DNA of 64,000 nt from Pseudomonadota bacterium (GTDB lineage: Bacteria; Pseudomonadota; Gammaproteobacteria; Xanthomonadales; Xanthomonadaceae), in assembly GCA_018242445.1 (NCBI GenBank), contig JAFEBW010000036.1:1-64000 (forward strand), given 5' to 3'. How positions within the stretch are numbered: the first letter of the stretch is position 1; each line of letters opens with the position of its first letter. The translations under genes were made by a program, and so were the position numbers. The notes below the pieces were generated by a model that saw only the letters and a list, made by a program, of their open reading frames with translations, was not told the origin of the DNA and did not search any database. Below, piece after piece: positions 8,125-18,089 of the stretch.

Positions 8125-8166
8125 CTGGCTCACCCGCTGGAATTCTCGATGTACTACGGCATCTGA
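8125..8166 (+). pseudogene. Remnant of a second glnA 3' end
   Basis: This segment translates as [17 protein letters not shown]. The last 11 residues and stop are identical to the glnA C-terminus 155 bases earlier. Three of the codons differ synonymously (CAC/CAT, CTG/CTC, GAA/GAG), so it is not a recent exact duplication. It most likely is the surviving tail of a former glnA paralogue or an earlier recombination event. No other part of that gene is visible. Confidence 0.7.
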
Positions 8167-8173
8167 GGTACCG

Positions 8174-8341
8174 CTCCCTCCCTTTCGCGTAACGAAGGGG
8201 GTGATGAGGCGCAGCTACGAACTGCCGGTGGCAGTTCGTGCGCCGAAGAACGCCCGGCAGGGCCGGAGGGTTGGGGAGGGGTGCTTTTCGCATCGGCGCT
8301 TCACACCCCCTCCCAGCCTCCCCCTGCAAGCAGGGGGAGGA
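8174..8341. repeat. Composite palindromic repeat (family B), copy R1
   Basis: Outer boxes are a CTCCC...GGGGG start and CCCCCTGCAAGCAGGGGG near the end. Inside is a perfect 10-bp stem hairpin (ACGAACTGCC, 3-base loop, GGCAGTTCGT; 8217-8239), then CGCCGAAGAACGCCCGGCAG. The same backbone recurs at 24308 and 52585. The element fills the gap between the glnA remnant and amtB. Confidence 0.8.
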
Positions 8342-8393
8342 GAAGTGCCTCGGCAGGTGATGTGACGTTGTGGTTCAAGCCGGAGGAGGAGCG

Positions 8394-9734
8394 ATGTCGA
8401 AGACCGTTCCCACGCGCATCCGCACGACGGCAGCGCTGCTGTCCGCATTCCTGCCGCTGTCCGCGCTCCTGCCTGTCACGGCCCTCGCGCAAACCCAGCA
8501 CGCCACGATCGACAAGGGCGACAGCGCGTGGATGCTGGTCGCCACCGCGCTCGTCGTGCTGATGATCGTGCCGGGGCTGGCCTTGTTCTACGGCGGGCTG
8601 GTGCGGGCGAAAAACATCCTCTCGGTGCTGATGCAGGTGCTGGTGGTGGCCGCGCTGGCACTGGTGCTGTGGGTGATCTACGGCTACAGCCTGGCCTTCG
8701 TCGGCGGCGATGCGGTGATCGGCGACTTGTCGAAAACCCTGCTGCGCGGCGTGACGCCCGACGCGAACTGGCCCACCTTCACCGCCGGCGTGCGCATACC
8801 CGAACTGATCTACATCGCCTTTCAGGGCGCGTTCGCGGCGATCTCCTGCGCGCTGGTGGTCGGGGCGATCGCCGAACGCGCCAAGCTGTCGGCGGTGCTG
8901 GCCTTCACCGCGTTGTGGTTCACCTGCGCCTACCTGCCGCTGGCGCACATGGTGTGGGCGAGCAATGGTTTTCTGATGAAGCTGGGTGCGCTGGATTTCG
9001 CCGGCGGCACGGTGGTGCACATCAATGCCGGCATCGCCGGGCTGGTCGGTGCCTACGTGCTCGGCCCGCGCATCGGCTTCGGTCGCGAACGCCTGTCGCC
9101 GCACAGCCTGCCGCTGACCTTCGGCGGCGCGGGCCTGCTGTGGGTCGGCTGGTTCGGCTTCAACGCCGGCTCGGCGCTGGAGGCCAACGGCATCGCCGCG
9201 CTCGCCTTCGTCGACACGCTCATCGCGCCGGCCGCGGCGGTGCTGGCGTGGTGCGCGATCGAAGCGCGTTTGCGCGGGCATGCCTCGATGCTCGGTGCGG
9301 CGTCGGGTGCGGTGGCCGGATTGGTCGCGATCACCCCGGCCTGCGGCACGGTCGGCGTCGGCGGCGCGATGGTCATCGGCGCGGCCAGCGGCGTGGCCGG
9401 TTTCTGGGGCGTGAACGCGCTCAAGCGCCTGCTGCGCGCCGACGATTCGCTCGACGTGTTCGGCGTGCACGGCGTGTGCGGCATCGTCGGCAGCCTGCTC
9501 ACCGGCGTGTTCTCCGCGCCCGCGCTGGGCGGCATCGGCGGCGCGGGTTTCGACATCGGCCATCAACTGGGCGTGCAGGCGCTGGGCATCGCGGTGGCGC
9601 TGGCGTGGTCGGGCGCGGTGGCGTTGATCGCCTTCCTCGTGGTGCGCGCCACCATCGGCCTGCGCGTGGATCACGATGCCGAGCGCGAAGGGCTGGACAT
9701 CAGCGCGCACGGCGAGTCGGCGTATCAGTTGTGA
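8394..9734 (+). CDS. amtB: Ammonium transporter, Amt family
   Basis: An inner-membrane ammonium channel of 446 residues. After a signal-peptide-like N-terminus (about 1-32, ending in A-L-A-Q) come the family blocks P-G-L-A-L-F-Y-G-G-L-V-R, F-A-G-G-T-V-V-H-I-N-A-G, G-W-F-G-F-N-A-G-S-A-L and D-V-F-G-V-H-G-V-C-G. These include both pore histidines of the twin-His motif. The ATG at 8394 has a strong GGAGGAGGAG ribosome-binding site; an ATG 8 codons earlier lacks one. In most proteobacteria amtB follows glnK; here no PII gene is adjacent. No separate sigma-54 box is seen, so read-through from glnA across repeat R1 is the likeliest source of expression. Confidence 0.95.
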   Translation: MSKTVPTRIRTTAALLSAFLPLSALLPVTALAQTQHATIDKGDSAWMLVATALVVLMIVPGLALFYGGLVRAKNILSVLMQVLVVAALALVLWVIYGYSLAFVGGDAVIGDLSKTLLRGVTPDANWPTFTAGVRIPELIYIAFQGAFAAISCALVVGAIAERAKLSAVLAFTALWFTCAYLPLAHMVWASNGFLMKLGALDFAGGTVVHINAGIAGLVGAYVLGPRIGFGRERLSPHSLPLTFGGAGLLWVGWFGFNAGSALEANGIAALAFVDTLIAPAAAVLAWCAIEARLRGHASMLGAASGAVAGLVAITPACGTVGVGGAMVIGAASGVAGFWGVNALKRLLRADDSLDVFGVHGVCGIVGSLLTGVFSAPALGGIGGAGFDIGHQLGVQALGIAVALAWSGAVALIAFLVVRATIGLRVDHDAEREGLDISAHGESAYQL

Positions 9735-9778
9735 GGTCGGCGTGATGCCGGCTCCGATGCGCGATGCACGTCGCTGGC

Positions 9779-10321
9779 TCAACGCACTTCGCGCCACGCG
9801 CCCGGCGCGAGCCCGTCGAGCCGATGGGTGCCGATGGCCACGCGGATCAGCCGCAAGGTCGGCAGTCCCACCGCAGCGGTCATGCGCCGCACCTGGCGGT
9901 TGCGGCCCTCGCGGATCGCAAGTTTCAACCACGCATCGGGCACGGTCTTGCGGTAGCGCACGGGCGGGTCGCGCGGCCACAGCCAAGCGGGCGGCGCGTC
10001 GAGCGCGCGCACCTGCGCGGGTCGTGTCGGGCCATCGTTGAGTTCGGGGCCTGCGCGCAGCGCGTCGAGCTGCGCGGCCGTCGGCATGCCTTCCACCTGC
10101 ACCAGATACGTTTTGCCCGTCGCGTGGCGCGGATCGGTCAGGCGCGCGGCGAGCGCTCCGTCATCGGTGAGCAGCAACAGCCCTTCCGAATCGAAATCCA
10201 GCCGACCCGCCGCATACACGCTCGCGGGCAGGCCGAATCCTGCCAGCGTCGGCCGCGGCGGCTGGCTGCGGTCGGTGAACTGGCATAGCACGCCATGGGG
10301 TTTGTTGAAGGCGACCAGCAT
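9779..10321 (-). CDS. rluE: 23S rRNA pseudouridine(2457) synthase
   Basis: A 180-residue RsuA-family pseudouridine synthase. It aligns along its length with the catalytic part of E. coli RluE: F-N-K-P-x-x-V-L-x-Q-F-T-D at the start, the catalytic block [13 protein letters not shown] with Asp, then A-W-L-W-P-R-x-P-P-x-R-x-R-K and [23 protein letters not shown]. It lacks an N-terminal S4 domain, as does RluE. It is encoded downstream of, and in the same direction as, the methyltransferase-like gene (27-base gap), and converges on amtB. Confidence 0.9.
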   Translation of the reverse strand: MLVAFNKPHGVLCQFTDRSQPPRPTLAGFGLPASVYAAGRLDFDSEGLLLLTDDGALAARLTDPRHATGKTYLVQVEGMPTAAQLDALRAGPELNDGPTRPAQVRALDAPPAWLWPRDPPVRYRKTVPDAWLKLAIREGRNRQVRRMTAAVGLPTLRLIRVAIGTHRLDGLAPGAWREVR

Positions 10322-10348
10322 CGCCGCAGCGCGCGCGGTGGTCGTGGA

Positions 10349-11212
10349 TCAGTTCTTCGGTTTGACGAAGCGCAGGGTCATGCGGTCGGATTCGCCGATG
10401 GCCAGATACTTGGCCTTGTCGGCGGCACCCAGCGCCAGCGTCGGCGGCAGCGTCCACACGCCCTTGGGCCAATCTTTCGTGTCCTTCGGATTGGCGTTGA
10501 TCTCGCTGCGCGCTTCGAGCTTGAAGCCGGCCGCGGTGGCGTAGTCGATCACCTGCTGCTCGGTGAGGTAGCCGTGCATGCCGTCGGTGGCCGGGCCGGG
10601 GTTGGCGCGGTGATCGCACACGCCGAGGATGCCGCCGGGCTTGAGCACGGTGTAGATGGCCTTGAACATCGCCGCCTGCCGATTGCCCATCACCCAGTTG
10701 TGCACGTTGCGGAAGGTGAGCACGGCATCGGCCGACGCGGTCGGCCCCAGCACCGGCGCGGCCGGGTCGATCGTGCGCACCTGGGTCAGCGCGTACAGGT
10801 CGGGCCGCATCGCCAGCTTGGCTTCGTACTGGTTGTTGAGGTCGTCGGTTTCGCTGCGTGCGGACGGCTTGACGCTGTCGGGATCCTCGATGATGCCGAA
10901 GTAGTGGCCGTGGTCGCGCAGCAACGGGGCGAGGATCTCGGTGTACCAGCCGGCGCCGGGGGTGATCTCGATCACGCTCAGGTTCGGGCGCACGCCGAAG
11001 AATTGCAGGGTTTCCTTCGGGTGCCGGTACTTGTCGCGGGCGGTGTTGTTCGGATTGCGCCAGCTGCCGGCGATCGCCGCATCCAGTGCAGCCGAATCGG
11101 CGCTGGAAGGCAGCACGACCGGCGCAGGATCGGCGGCGGCAGCACACATCGGCGCTATCCATCCGGCGCACAGTGCGAGGGCAAGGGTCAGCGGCAGGCA
11201 GTGGCGGGTCAT
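10349..11212 (-). CDS. Exported methyltransferase-like protein (COG4798 type)
   Basis: A 287-residue protein that begins at ATG 11212 with a clear signal peptide (MTRHCLPLTLALALCAGWIA, continuing to A-A-A-A). The mature part looks like a class I S-adenosylmethionine methyltransferase: V-I-E-I-T-P-G-A-G-W-Y-T-E-I-L-A-P as motif I, V-L-T-F-R-N-V-H-N-W in the motif IV region and L-K-P-G-G-I-L-G-V-C-D-H-R. The neighbouring R-x-P-x-E-T-L-x-F-F-G-V-x-P block is typical of the predicted-methyltransferase group COG4798, which often carries leaders. Because SAM is cytoplasmic, the substrate, cofactor and location are unclear. It shares direction with rluE. Confidence 0.75.
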   Translation of the reverse strand: MTRHCLPLTLALALCAGWIAPMCAAAADPAPVVLPSSADSAALDAAIAGSWRNPNNTARDKYRHPKETLQFFGVRPNLSVIEITPGAGWYTEILAPLLRDHGHYFGIIEDPDSVKPSARSETDDLNNQYEAKLAMRPDLYALTQVRTIDPAAPVLGPTASADAVLTFRNVHNWVMGNRQAAMFKAIYTVLKPGGILGVCDHRANPGPATDGMHGYLTEQQVIDYATAAGFKLEARSEINANPKDTKDWPKGVWTLPPTLALGAADKAKYLAIGESDRMTLRFVKPKN

Positions 11213-11271
11213 CGGTGCGTCTCCATGGAATCGGGTCACGCTAGCATCCTCGCGCGCGGCTTGCATCCGCC

Positions 11272-11301
11272 AAAAAGAAAGCCGCCCCGAAGGGCGGCTT
11301 T
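11272..11301 (-). terminator. Rho-independent terminator of the GDSL autotransporter gene
   Basis: On the minus strand, AAAGCCGCCC and GGGCGGCTTT form a perfect 10-bp stem around a TTCG loop (11301-11278), followed by a T-rich tract. It lies 33 bases after the stop codon at 11334. Confidence 0.92.
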
Positions 11302-11333
11302 GGTGGAACGGGTGAACGCTGAAACGAAGTGCC

Positions 11334-13349
11334 TTACCAGCTCATCTTCACGCCGACGTTGAAGCTGTCGATGCGCTGGCTGGAATCGCCGAAGTGGCCG
11401 TCGTAGGAAGCAAAGCCGCTGAAGTTGCCGCCCAGGCTCGCCGCCACGCCCAGCTGGCCGGTCCAGTAGCTCGAGTTCGGCTGGTAACCGGGCATGCTGA
11501 AGGTGCCGTTGAGGCCGATCAGTCCGGCGGAAACCAGACGCGGGCCAGCATCGCTTTCGTGGTTGTAGGCCACGCGCGCGAACGGGTGGAACGTGCCGCC
11601 GAAGGCCTTGGTGTCGCCGGTCAGATCCCAGCCCAGACGCCAGATGGTGGAATTGCGGGTCTGCGCGCCGAAGTCCATGGTCAGGCTGTCGCTGCCGTTC
11701 TCGAAGTACGAGCCGACGTGGACGCGCTGATGCGAGACGCTGGCGAACGGGCCGGTCTTCAGGTCGTCGAAGTGGAACCAGTAACCGCCGGCCAACTCGC
11801 CGCCCAGATGCGAGCCGCTGGTGCTGCCGGACTCGATGCGGGTGGCGGTGCCGAGCTGGATCACGCGGTTGATGCCGTTGAAGTTCAACTGGCCGACCGA
11901 ACCCAGCGCCGACAGGTACCAGTCCGGCGTATGCCACACCACCCACGCCGCGCCCATCGGCTCGTTGTTCTGGAAGCCGCCGCCGTTGCCGAAGCTGGCA
12001 TCCTGATGGCTGAAGGTGGTGGACATGCCAAAGGTGATGGCGCTGTTGACGTTGTAGTCGGCGCCGATCACCAGCGAATTGCTGTTGTTGGTCATCCGCG
12101 GCGAGGTCGCGGTGGCGTCGAAGCTCTGGTGGCTGTAGTCGTAGCTGGCGAAGGTGCGCAACGAGCCGTCGGCGCGGTCGCTCATGTCGGCCTGCATCTG
12201 CCCGCGGATCGCGCGGTTCTGGATGTCGAACACCTGCAGCGGGGCTTCGGCCAGCATCGAGGTGTAGGACGGCGCCTGGATTTCCGAGACCACCGCCTGC
12301 GCCAGCAGGGCGTGGGCGGCGCCGGTGGGGTGCACGCCGTCGGCGAAGAAGTAGCTCAGGTCGGTGCCGGGAGCATAGGTGTACGGCAAATGGCCAGCCA
12401 ACGAGGCCGGGCCGCAGGCCACCGAGCTGGGCGTACCGCCAACGCCGGGGCCGGTGCTGCAGGCCATGCCCGTGGTGTTGGTGAAGCCATAGGCACCCGG
12501 GTTGGCGAGCACCTCGTTGACCAGACCGAACACGTTCACCGGGATGATGCCGGTGCGGCCGGCCATGCCCTGGTTGAGGGTGGTGTTGTACATCAACGAC
12601 AGCCCGGTCAGCGACTGGATGACCTGCGCTCCCGCAGCCTGTGCAGCGGCCGCGGCCTGCGCCGGCGTACCGCCGCCAGCCAGCACGGCCGCCGCTGCGG
12701 CCTGCCCGGCTGCCTGCGCCTGCGCCGCCGCCGCGGGGGTGACCGCGATGTTGGGCAGGTTGAAGACGATGATGTTGCGCGCCCCGGCGGTCTGCAGGGC
12801 ATTGATCAGGCCGGTCTCGGTGGCAGCGGACGTGGCCACGCCGGCCAAGGCCTGTTGCCCGGTGATCGCCGGGCCGCCGCCCTCGCCACCACCGCCACCC
12901 GCAGCCAGCGCGGCATAGGTGAACAGGTCATTGGCGCCGCCCCACATCGTGTACAGCGCGTTCGGGTCGACGTGGCCGCCGGCGATGTAGCCGTTCACCT
13001 GGGTGGTCAGCGAGAACGCGCCCGGCGAATTGACGCAGGTGAAGCTCGGGCTGTTGGGCTGCACGCAAGCGCCGCCGTAGGCGAAGTCGGTACCGCTGGA
13101 GCCGGGCACGAGCGGCGAGTAGTTGGTCAGGTTGAAGCCGAACGCCTTGGCGATCAGTTCCACCGTGACCGGATCGGGGTTGGTGGTGAAACCGAAGCCG
13201 GGCGGCAAGCCATTCATGGCGGCGATGTTGCCGGCGTCGCTCAGGCTGTCGCCGAAGCTGATGACACCGGTGAACTGCTGCGCTTGCGCGGCGGTCGTCG
13301 CGCACAGGGCCAGAGCGAGGGAGGTGGCAAGCAGACGAATGCGGGGCAT
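11334..13349 (-). CDS. GDSL-family esterase autotransporter (EstA-like)
   Basis: A 671-residue protein with three parts. A signal peptide covers residues 1-24. The GDSL/SGNH hydrolase passenger has block I F-G-D-S-L-S-D-A-G-N with the nucleophile Ser35, block III G-G-A-N-D and block V A-D-G-V-H-P-T-G-A-A-H with the catalytic Asp/His. A C-terminal autotransporter beta-barrel of about 270 residues ends in V-G-V-K-M-S-W. The passenger contains unusual Gly- and Ala-rich insertions (about 167-180 and 222-258). Expected role: lipase or esterase displayed on the outer membrane. The ATG at 13349 is chosen over 13382 because the signal peptide starts there. Monocistronic, with a strong terminator. Confidence 0.9.
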   Translation of the reverse strand: MPRIRLLATSLALALCATTAAQAQQFTGVISFGDSLSDAGNIAAMNGLPPGFGFTTNPDPVTVELIAKAFGFNLTNYSPLVPGSSGTDFAYGGACVQPNSPSFTCVNSPGAFSLTTQVNGYIAGGHVDPNALYTMWGGANDLFTYAALAAGGGGGEGGGPAITGQQALAGVATSAATETGLINALQTAGARNIIVFNLPNIAVTPAAAAQAQAAGQAAAAAVLAGGGTPAQAAAAAQAAGAQVIQSLTGLSLMYNTTLNQGMAGRTGIIPVNVFGLVNEVLANPGAYGFTNTTGMACSTGPGVGGTPSSVACGPASLAGHLPYTYAPGTDLSYFFADGVHPTGAAHALLAQAVVSEIQAPSYTSMLAEAPLQVFDIQNRAIRGQMQADMSDRADGSLRTFASYDYSHQSFDATATSPRMTNNSNSLVIGADYNVNSAITFGMSTTFSHQDASFGNGGGFQNNEPMGAAWVVWHTPDWYLSALGSVGQLNFNGINRVIQLGTATRIESGSTSGSHLGGELAGGYWFHFDDLKTGPFASVSHQRVHVGSYFENGSDSLTMDFGAQTRNSTIWRLGWDLTGDTKAFGGTFHPFARVAYNHESDAGPRLVSAGLIGLNGTFSMPGYQPNSSYWTGQLGVAASLGGNFSGFASYDGHFGDSSQRIDSFNVGVKMSW

Positions 13350-13461
13350 GGTGCGACTCCTTGAGTCTTGGGTTGCGAACAAACGCGATGGCGGCCGACG
13401 TGGGCGCCCGCCAGCGGGTGCCGGCGTAACGCGACCTTAACACAATAAAAACCCCGCCGCA

Positions 13462-15381
<1,920 letters not shown>

Positions 15382-15854
15382 GGGTTGCGGATTCTACGCC
15401 GCGGCGACCCCGTCACCGACGAGGCTCGCTCGTCGTGCGCTCGCCAAGTCGGCCGACATCGGGCTTCCTGCCGAGCGCGGCTGGCACGTTTCCTGCTGGA
15501 ACAGACCGCACCCGCGGCCCCACCGCCGCGCGCGCAACCGGCATGGAACAGGGACGGTTGCTGCGTCACGGGGCGTGGCCGGGGGCCTCGGGGGAGGCTC
15601 CCGGCCATTTTCGCTCAAGCCAGGCAACCGCGATGGCTGCACGGTGGATGAGGAAAGCCGACGCCCGGCGGGTCTTTCAGGAACAGGGGGATCCTTACGT
15701 TACCGCGTACCGGGCGTCGGACAGGGGAAGCGGGTGTCGCGCTGCGTCGAAATACGACGTTGCAGGTCAGCACCGCCATCATCCGCCCGATAACGCGATC
15801 GGGCAAGTGCCTTTGCCGGATTCCATCGCGACGGCAAACCTTTTTTGACCACGA
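15382..15854. other. Gene-free gap with inverted repeats
   Basis: No convincing gene was found in these 473 bases. They contain a 12-bp interrupted hairpin (GGCCGGG-g-GCCTC / GAGGC-t-CCCGGCC, 15577-15606). They also contain an 11-bp inverted repeat (CCGACGCCCGG at 15658-15668, CCGGGCGTCGG at 15710-15720). The content resembles a degenerate repeat rather than coding DNA. Confidence 0.5.
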
Positions 15855-16193
15855 TCAGCGCGCGCCGTTGCCACAACGATACGCCCGCCATCGCTGCTGG
15901 CCGCCGTCGGGCTCGGCCAGCGGCTGCACGCTGTCGGCATGCAGGCCGACGGCTTCGTTGCGGGCCAGCGTCTCCAGTTCGTCGCGCACCGACAGGCGAT
16001 TGCGCTGGTAGGGGCCGACGCGGGCGGTGATCGAGGTCTCCACCTCGCCCAGCATCCGACAGCCGGCCATCGATTGGCCGAGCGGAATGACCTGCACCTG
16101 CGCCGCGCCCGGCTCCATCTGCACGAAGGTGCAGCCCGCGCACAACGCGGCCCATGCGAGCGGAGCCATGAACCATCCGTGCTGTCGAGACAT
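15855..16193 (-). CDS. DUF4156-domain lipoprotein
   Basis: A 112-residue protein from ATG 16193. The N-terminus MSRQHGWFMAPLAWAALCAG followed by Cys21 is a lipoprotein-type signal, although the residue at -3 (Cys) is unusual for a lipobox. The mature part has the DUF4156 pattern: a V-x-x-I-P-x-G-x-x-x-A-G-C-R-x-L-G-E-V-E block, then L-E-T-L-A-R-N-E-A-V-G-L-H-A-D-S-V and a C-terminal W-R-A-Y-R-C. Three Cys remain in the mature protein. Likely an envelope lipoprotein of unknown function. The frame extends upstream through the tandem repeat at 16280-16408, which is not a credible part of the gene. Confidence 0.75.
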   Translation of the reverse strand: MSRQHGWFMAPLAWAALCAGCTFVQMEPGAAQVQVIPLGQSMAGCRMLGEVETSITARVGPYQRNRLSVRDELETLARNEAVGLHADSVQPLAEPDGGQQRWRAYRCGNGAR

Positions 16194-16279
16194 CGGTGCT
16201 TTCCTGAAGACCGTGGCGAGCATACCGTGACCCGATGGGCCGCACATCCGGGCATCGCAAAGACTCGAAAGCCAAGGCT

Positions 16280-16408
16280 CTGGATTCCCGCCAAGAGCAT
16301 GCGGGAATGACGGGCAATGGCACTGGATTCCCGCCAGGAACACGCGGGAATGACGGGCAATGGCACTGGATTCCCGCCAGGAACACGCGGGAATGACGGT
16401 CAATGGCA
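16280..16408. repeat. Tandem array: three 43-bp units of a GGATTCCCGCC...GCGGGAATGACG repeat
   Basis: Three head-to-tail copies start at 16280, 16323 and 16366. Copies 2 and 3 are nearly identical and copy 1 differs at a few bases. Each unit carries the inverted pair ATTCCCGC / GCGGGAAT around an 8-12 base centre, resembling the dRS3-type repeats of Neisseria and similar repeats in Xanthomonadales. Confidence 0.9.
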
Positions 16409-16531
16409 CCATCGCATGCACGTTCGATGCGAATCGGGCATCGCGATGCGCGGACAGCGGCACACGATGACCGGATCAGAAACGCCCACCCCAACCTCTG
16501 CATCACGCGTCATTGCCCACCAAGCCACCCC

Positions 16532-16984
16532 ATGCACGTCATCCTCTACCAGCCCGAGATCCCGCCCAACACCGGCAACGCGATCCGCCTGTGCGCCAAC
16601 ACCGGCGCGTGCCTGCACCTGATCGAGCCGCTGGGCTTCGCGCTCGACGACACTCGCCTGCGCCGCGCCGGACTGGACTATCACGAGTACGCCGACCTGC
16701 GCGTGCATGCCGGTCTGCAGGATTGCATCGCCACACTCGGGGATGCGCGGGTGTTCGCGCTGTCCACCCGCGGCACGGTGCGCTACGACCAGCCGCGCTA
16801 CCGGGCCGACGATGCCTTCCTGTTCGGCCCCGAGACACGCGGCCTGCCGGATGCCGTCCTCGCATCGATACCCGCCGAGCAGCGCCTGCGCCTGCCGATG
16901 CGCCCCAACAACCGCAGCCTGAATCTGTCCAACGCGGTTGCGGTGACGGTGTTCGAGGCGTGGCGGCAACTGGGGTTTGCCTGA
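16532..16984 (+). CDS. trmL: tRNA (cytidine/uridine-2'-O-)-methyltransferase TrmL
   Basis: A SPOUT-class enzyme that methylates the ribose of nucleotide 34 in tRNA-Leu isoacceptors. It has 150 residues (E. coli 157). The N-terminus [19 protein letters not shown] is diagnostic. The knot region [10 protein letters not shown] and [15 protein letters not shown] supply the SAM site. The ATG at 16532 gives the standard start; the frame is open upstream only through repeat DNA. Convergent or divergent partners are absent and it appears to stand alone. Confidence 0.95.
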   Translation: MHVILYQPEIPPNTGNAIRLCANTGACLHLIEPLGFALDDTRLRRAGLDYHEYADLRVHAGLQDCIATLGDARVFALSTRGTVRYDQPRYRADDAFLFGPETRGLPDAVLASIPAEQRLRLPMRPNNRSLNLSNAVAVTVFEAWRQLGFA

Positions 16985-17008
16985 CTCGGGAATCGGGACT
17001 CGGAATGC
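16982..17008. repeat. GGGAATCGGGACTCGG-type repeat at the trmL stop
   Basis: A short run of near-heptads starts at the trmL stop codon. It belongs with the longer CCCGATTCCCGATTCCCGA run at 31319 (reverse orientation). Confidence 0.6.
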
Positions 17009-17052
17009 AATGGGGGCGATGGTGCAGCGGGTCAGGGCAACTGAATTTTATT

Positions 17053-17071
17053 GACAATGATTCGCATTCGT
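17053..17071 (+). promoter_or_regulatory. Fur box upstream of bfd
   Basis: GACAATGATTCGCATTCGT matches the Fur consensus GATAATGATAATCATTATC at most conserved positions. It overlaps a TTGACA-like -35 at 17051-17056 and lies about 36 bases before the bfd ATG. This predicts iron repression of bfd. Confidence 0.75.
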
Positions 17072-17106
17072 GAGGAAATGGCGGCACGCCACTACGGACG
17101 CGACAC

Positions 17107-17322
17107 ATGTACGTCTGCCTTTGCCACGGCATCACCGACCGCCAGATCCGCGACGCGGTGACCGCTGGCTGTTCGACGCTGGATGACCTCGGCGCCCGCA
17201 CCGGAGCCGGCACCGGTTGCGGCGGTTGCACGCAGGTCGCCGAGGCGATCTTGCACGAGACCCTCGCGCGCCACGCCACCACCCGCGCGCTGCCCTTGCC
17301 GATGTTTGCGCGGGCGGCTTGA
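17107..17322 (+). CDS. bfd: Bacterioferritin-associated ferredoxin
   Basis: A 71-residue [2Fe-2S] protein. The four cluster ligands are Cys4, Cys6, Cys38 and Cys41 (C-x-C and C-G-G-C), in the spacing of the BFD-like fold. It is expected to pass electrons to bacterioferritin haem so that stored iron can be released. The Fur box upstream fits induction under iron starvation. bfr follows 125 bases downstream on the same strand. Confidence 0.93.
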   Translation: MYVCLCHGITDRQIRDAVTAGCSTLDDLGARTGAGTGCGGCTQVAEAILHETLARHATTRALPLPMFARAA

Positions 17323-17447
17323 CGGCGCGCTGCCCACGGCATCGGCCGCACCTGACGGCACCCCGACGACCAACCCGGCACGACACGGGTTGGCATCGCC
17401 GGCCGCCACGGCCGTACACTCGTTCCATCCAGCCACGGAGAGCGGTA

Positions 17448-17921
17448 ATGCAAGGCGACGCCAAGGTCATCGAGTTCCTCAACAAGGCGCTGTACAACGA
17501 GCTGACCGCGATCAACCAGTATTTCCTGCACGCCAAGATGCTGCACAACTGGGGCCTGAAGGCGCTGGCCGCGCACGAGCGCGGCGAGTCGATCGACGAG
17601 ATGAAGCATGCCGACAAGCTGGCCGAGCGCATTTTGTTTCTCGAAGGGCTACCGAATTTCCAGGCGCTGGGCAAGCTGCGGATCGGCGAGAGCCCGGCGG
17701 AGATGCTGCGCTGCGACCTGTCGCTGGAACAGGACGGACTGCCCTTGCTGCGCGCGGCGATCGCCCATTGCGAGGCGTGCAGCGACTTCGTCAGCCGCCA
17801 GTTGTTCGCCGACATCCTTTCTTCCGAGGAAGAGCACATCGACTGGATCGAGACGCAGTTGTCGTTGATCGCGCGCGTGGGCGAACAGAACTACCTCGCC
17901 CAGCAACTCGAAGCCGAGTGA
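17448..17921 (+). CDS. bfr: Bacterioferritin
   Basis: A haem-containing iron-storage protein that forms a 24-subunit shell. It has 157 residues (E. coli 158). Ferroxidase ligands are in place: Glu18 in Y-N-E-L-T-A, Glu51 and His54 in D-E-M-K-H-A-D, and the later E-E-E-H-I-D-W block. Met52 is the haem ligand. The ATG at 17448 follows a GGAGAGCGG ribosome-binding site. Its partner bfd lies just upstream. Confidence 0.97.
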   Translation: MQGDAKVIEFLNKALYNELTAINQYFLHAKMLHNWGLKALAAHERGESIDEMKHADKLAERILFLEGLPNFQALGKLRIGESPAEMLRCDLSLEQDGLPLLRAAIAHCEACSDFVSRQLFADILSSEEEHIDWIETQLSLIARVGEQNYLAQQLEAE

Positions 17922-17959
17922 CCCATCCCCGAATCGTTGCCGGCGCATGCCCACGGCGG

Positions 17960-18009
17960 CGTCATTCCGGGGCTGTCCGCGCCGTCTGCGGACAGAACCC
18001 GGAATCCAG
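17960..18009. repeat. ATTCCGGG...CCCGGAAT repeat with internal palindrome
   Basis: Outer arms GTCATTCCGGG and CCCGGAATCCAG enclose an inner inverted pair, CTGTCCGC and GCGGACAG. The ends match the GTCATTCC / GGAATCCAG ends of the repeats at 16280 and 51583, so this is a variant with a different centre. It lies between bfr and the glutathione transferase gene. Confidence 0.65.
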
Positions 18010-18089
18010 CGACTTTTTCGAAGCGGAAATGGCATGACCCGCATCCGGCACCTACCGCAGGCATCCGATTTGTCAGCGCAGCCAAGGCC

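Noticed and set aside
16280..16408. Possible CRISPR array
   Set aside because: The three 43-base units are repeats of the full length with no unique spacers and no cas genes nearby.
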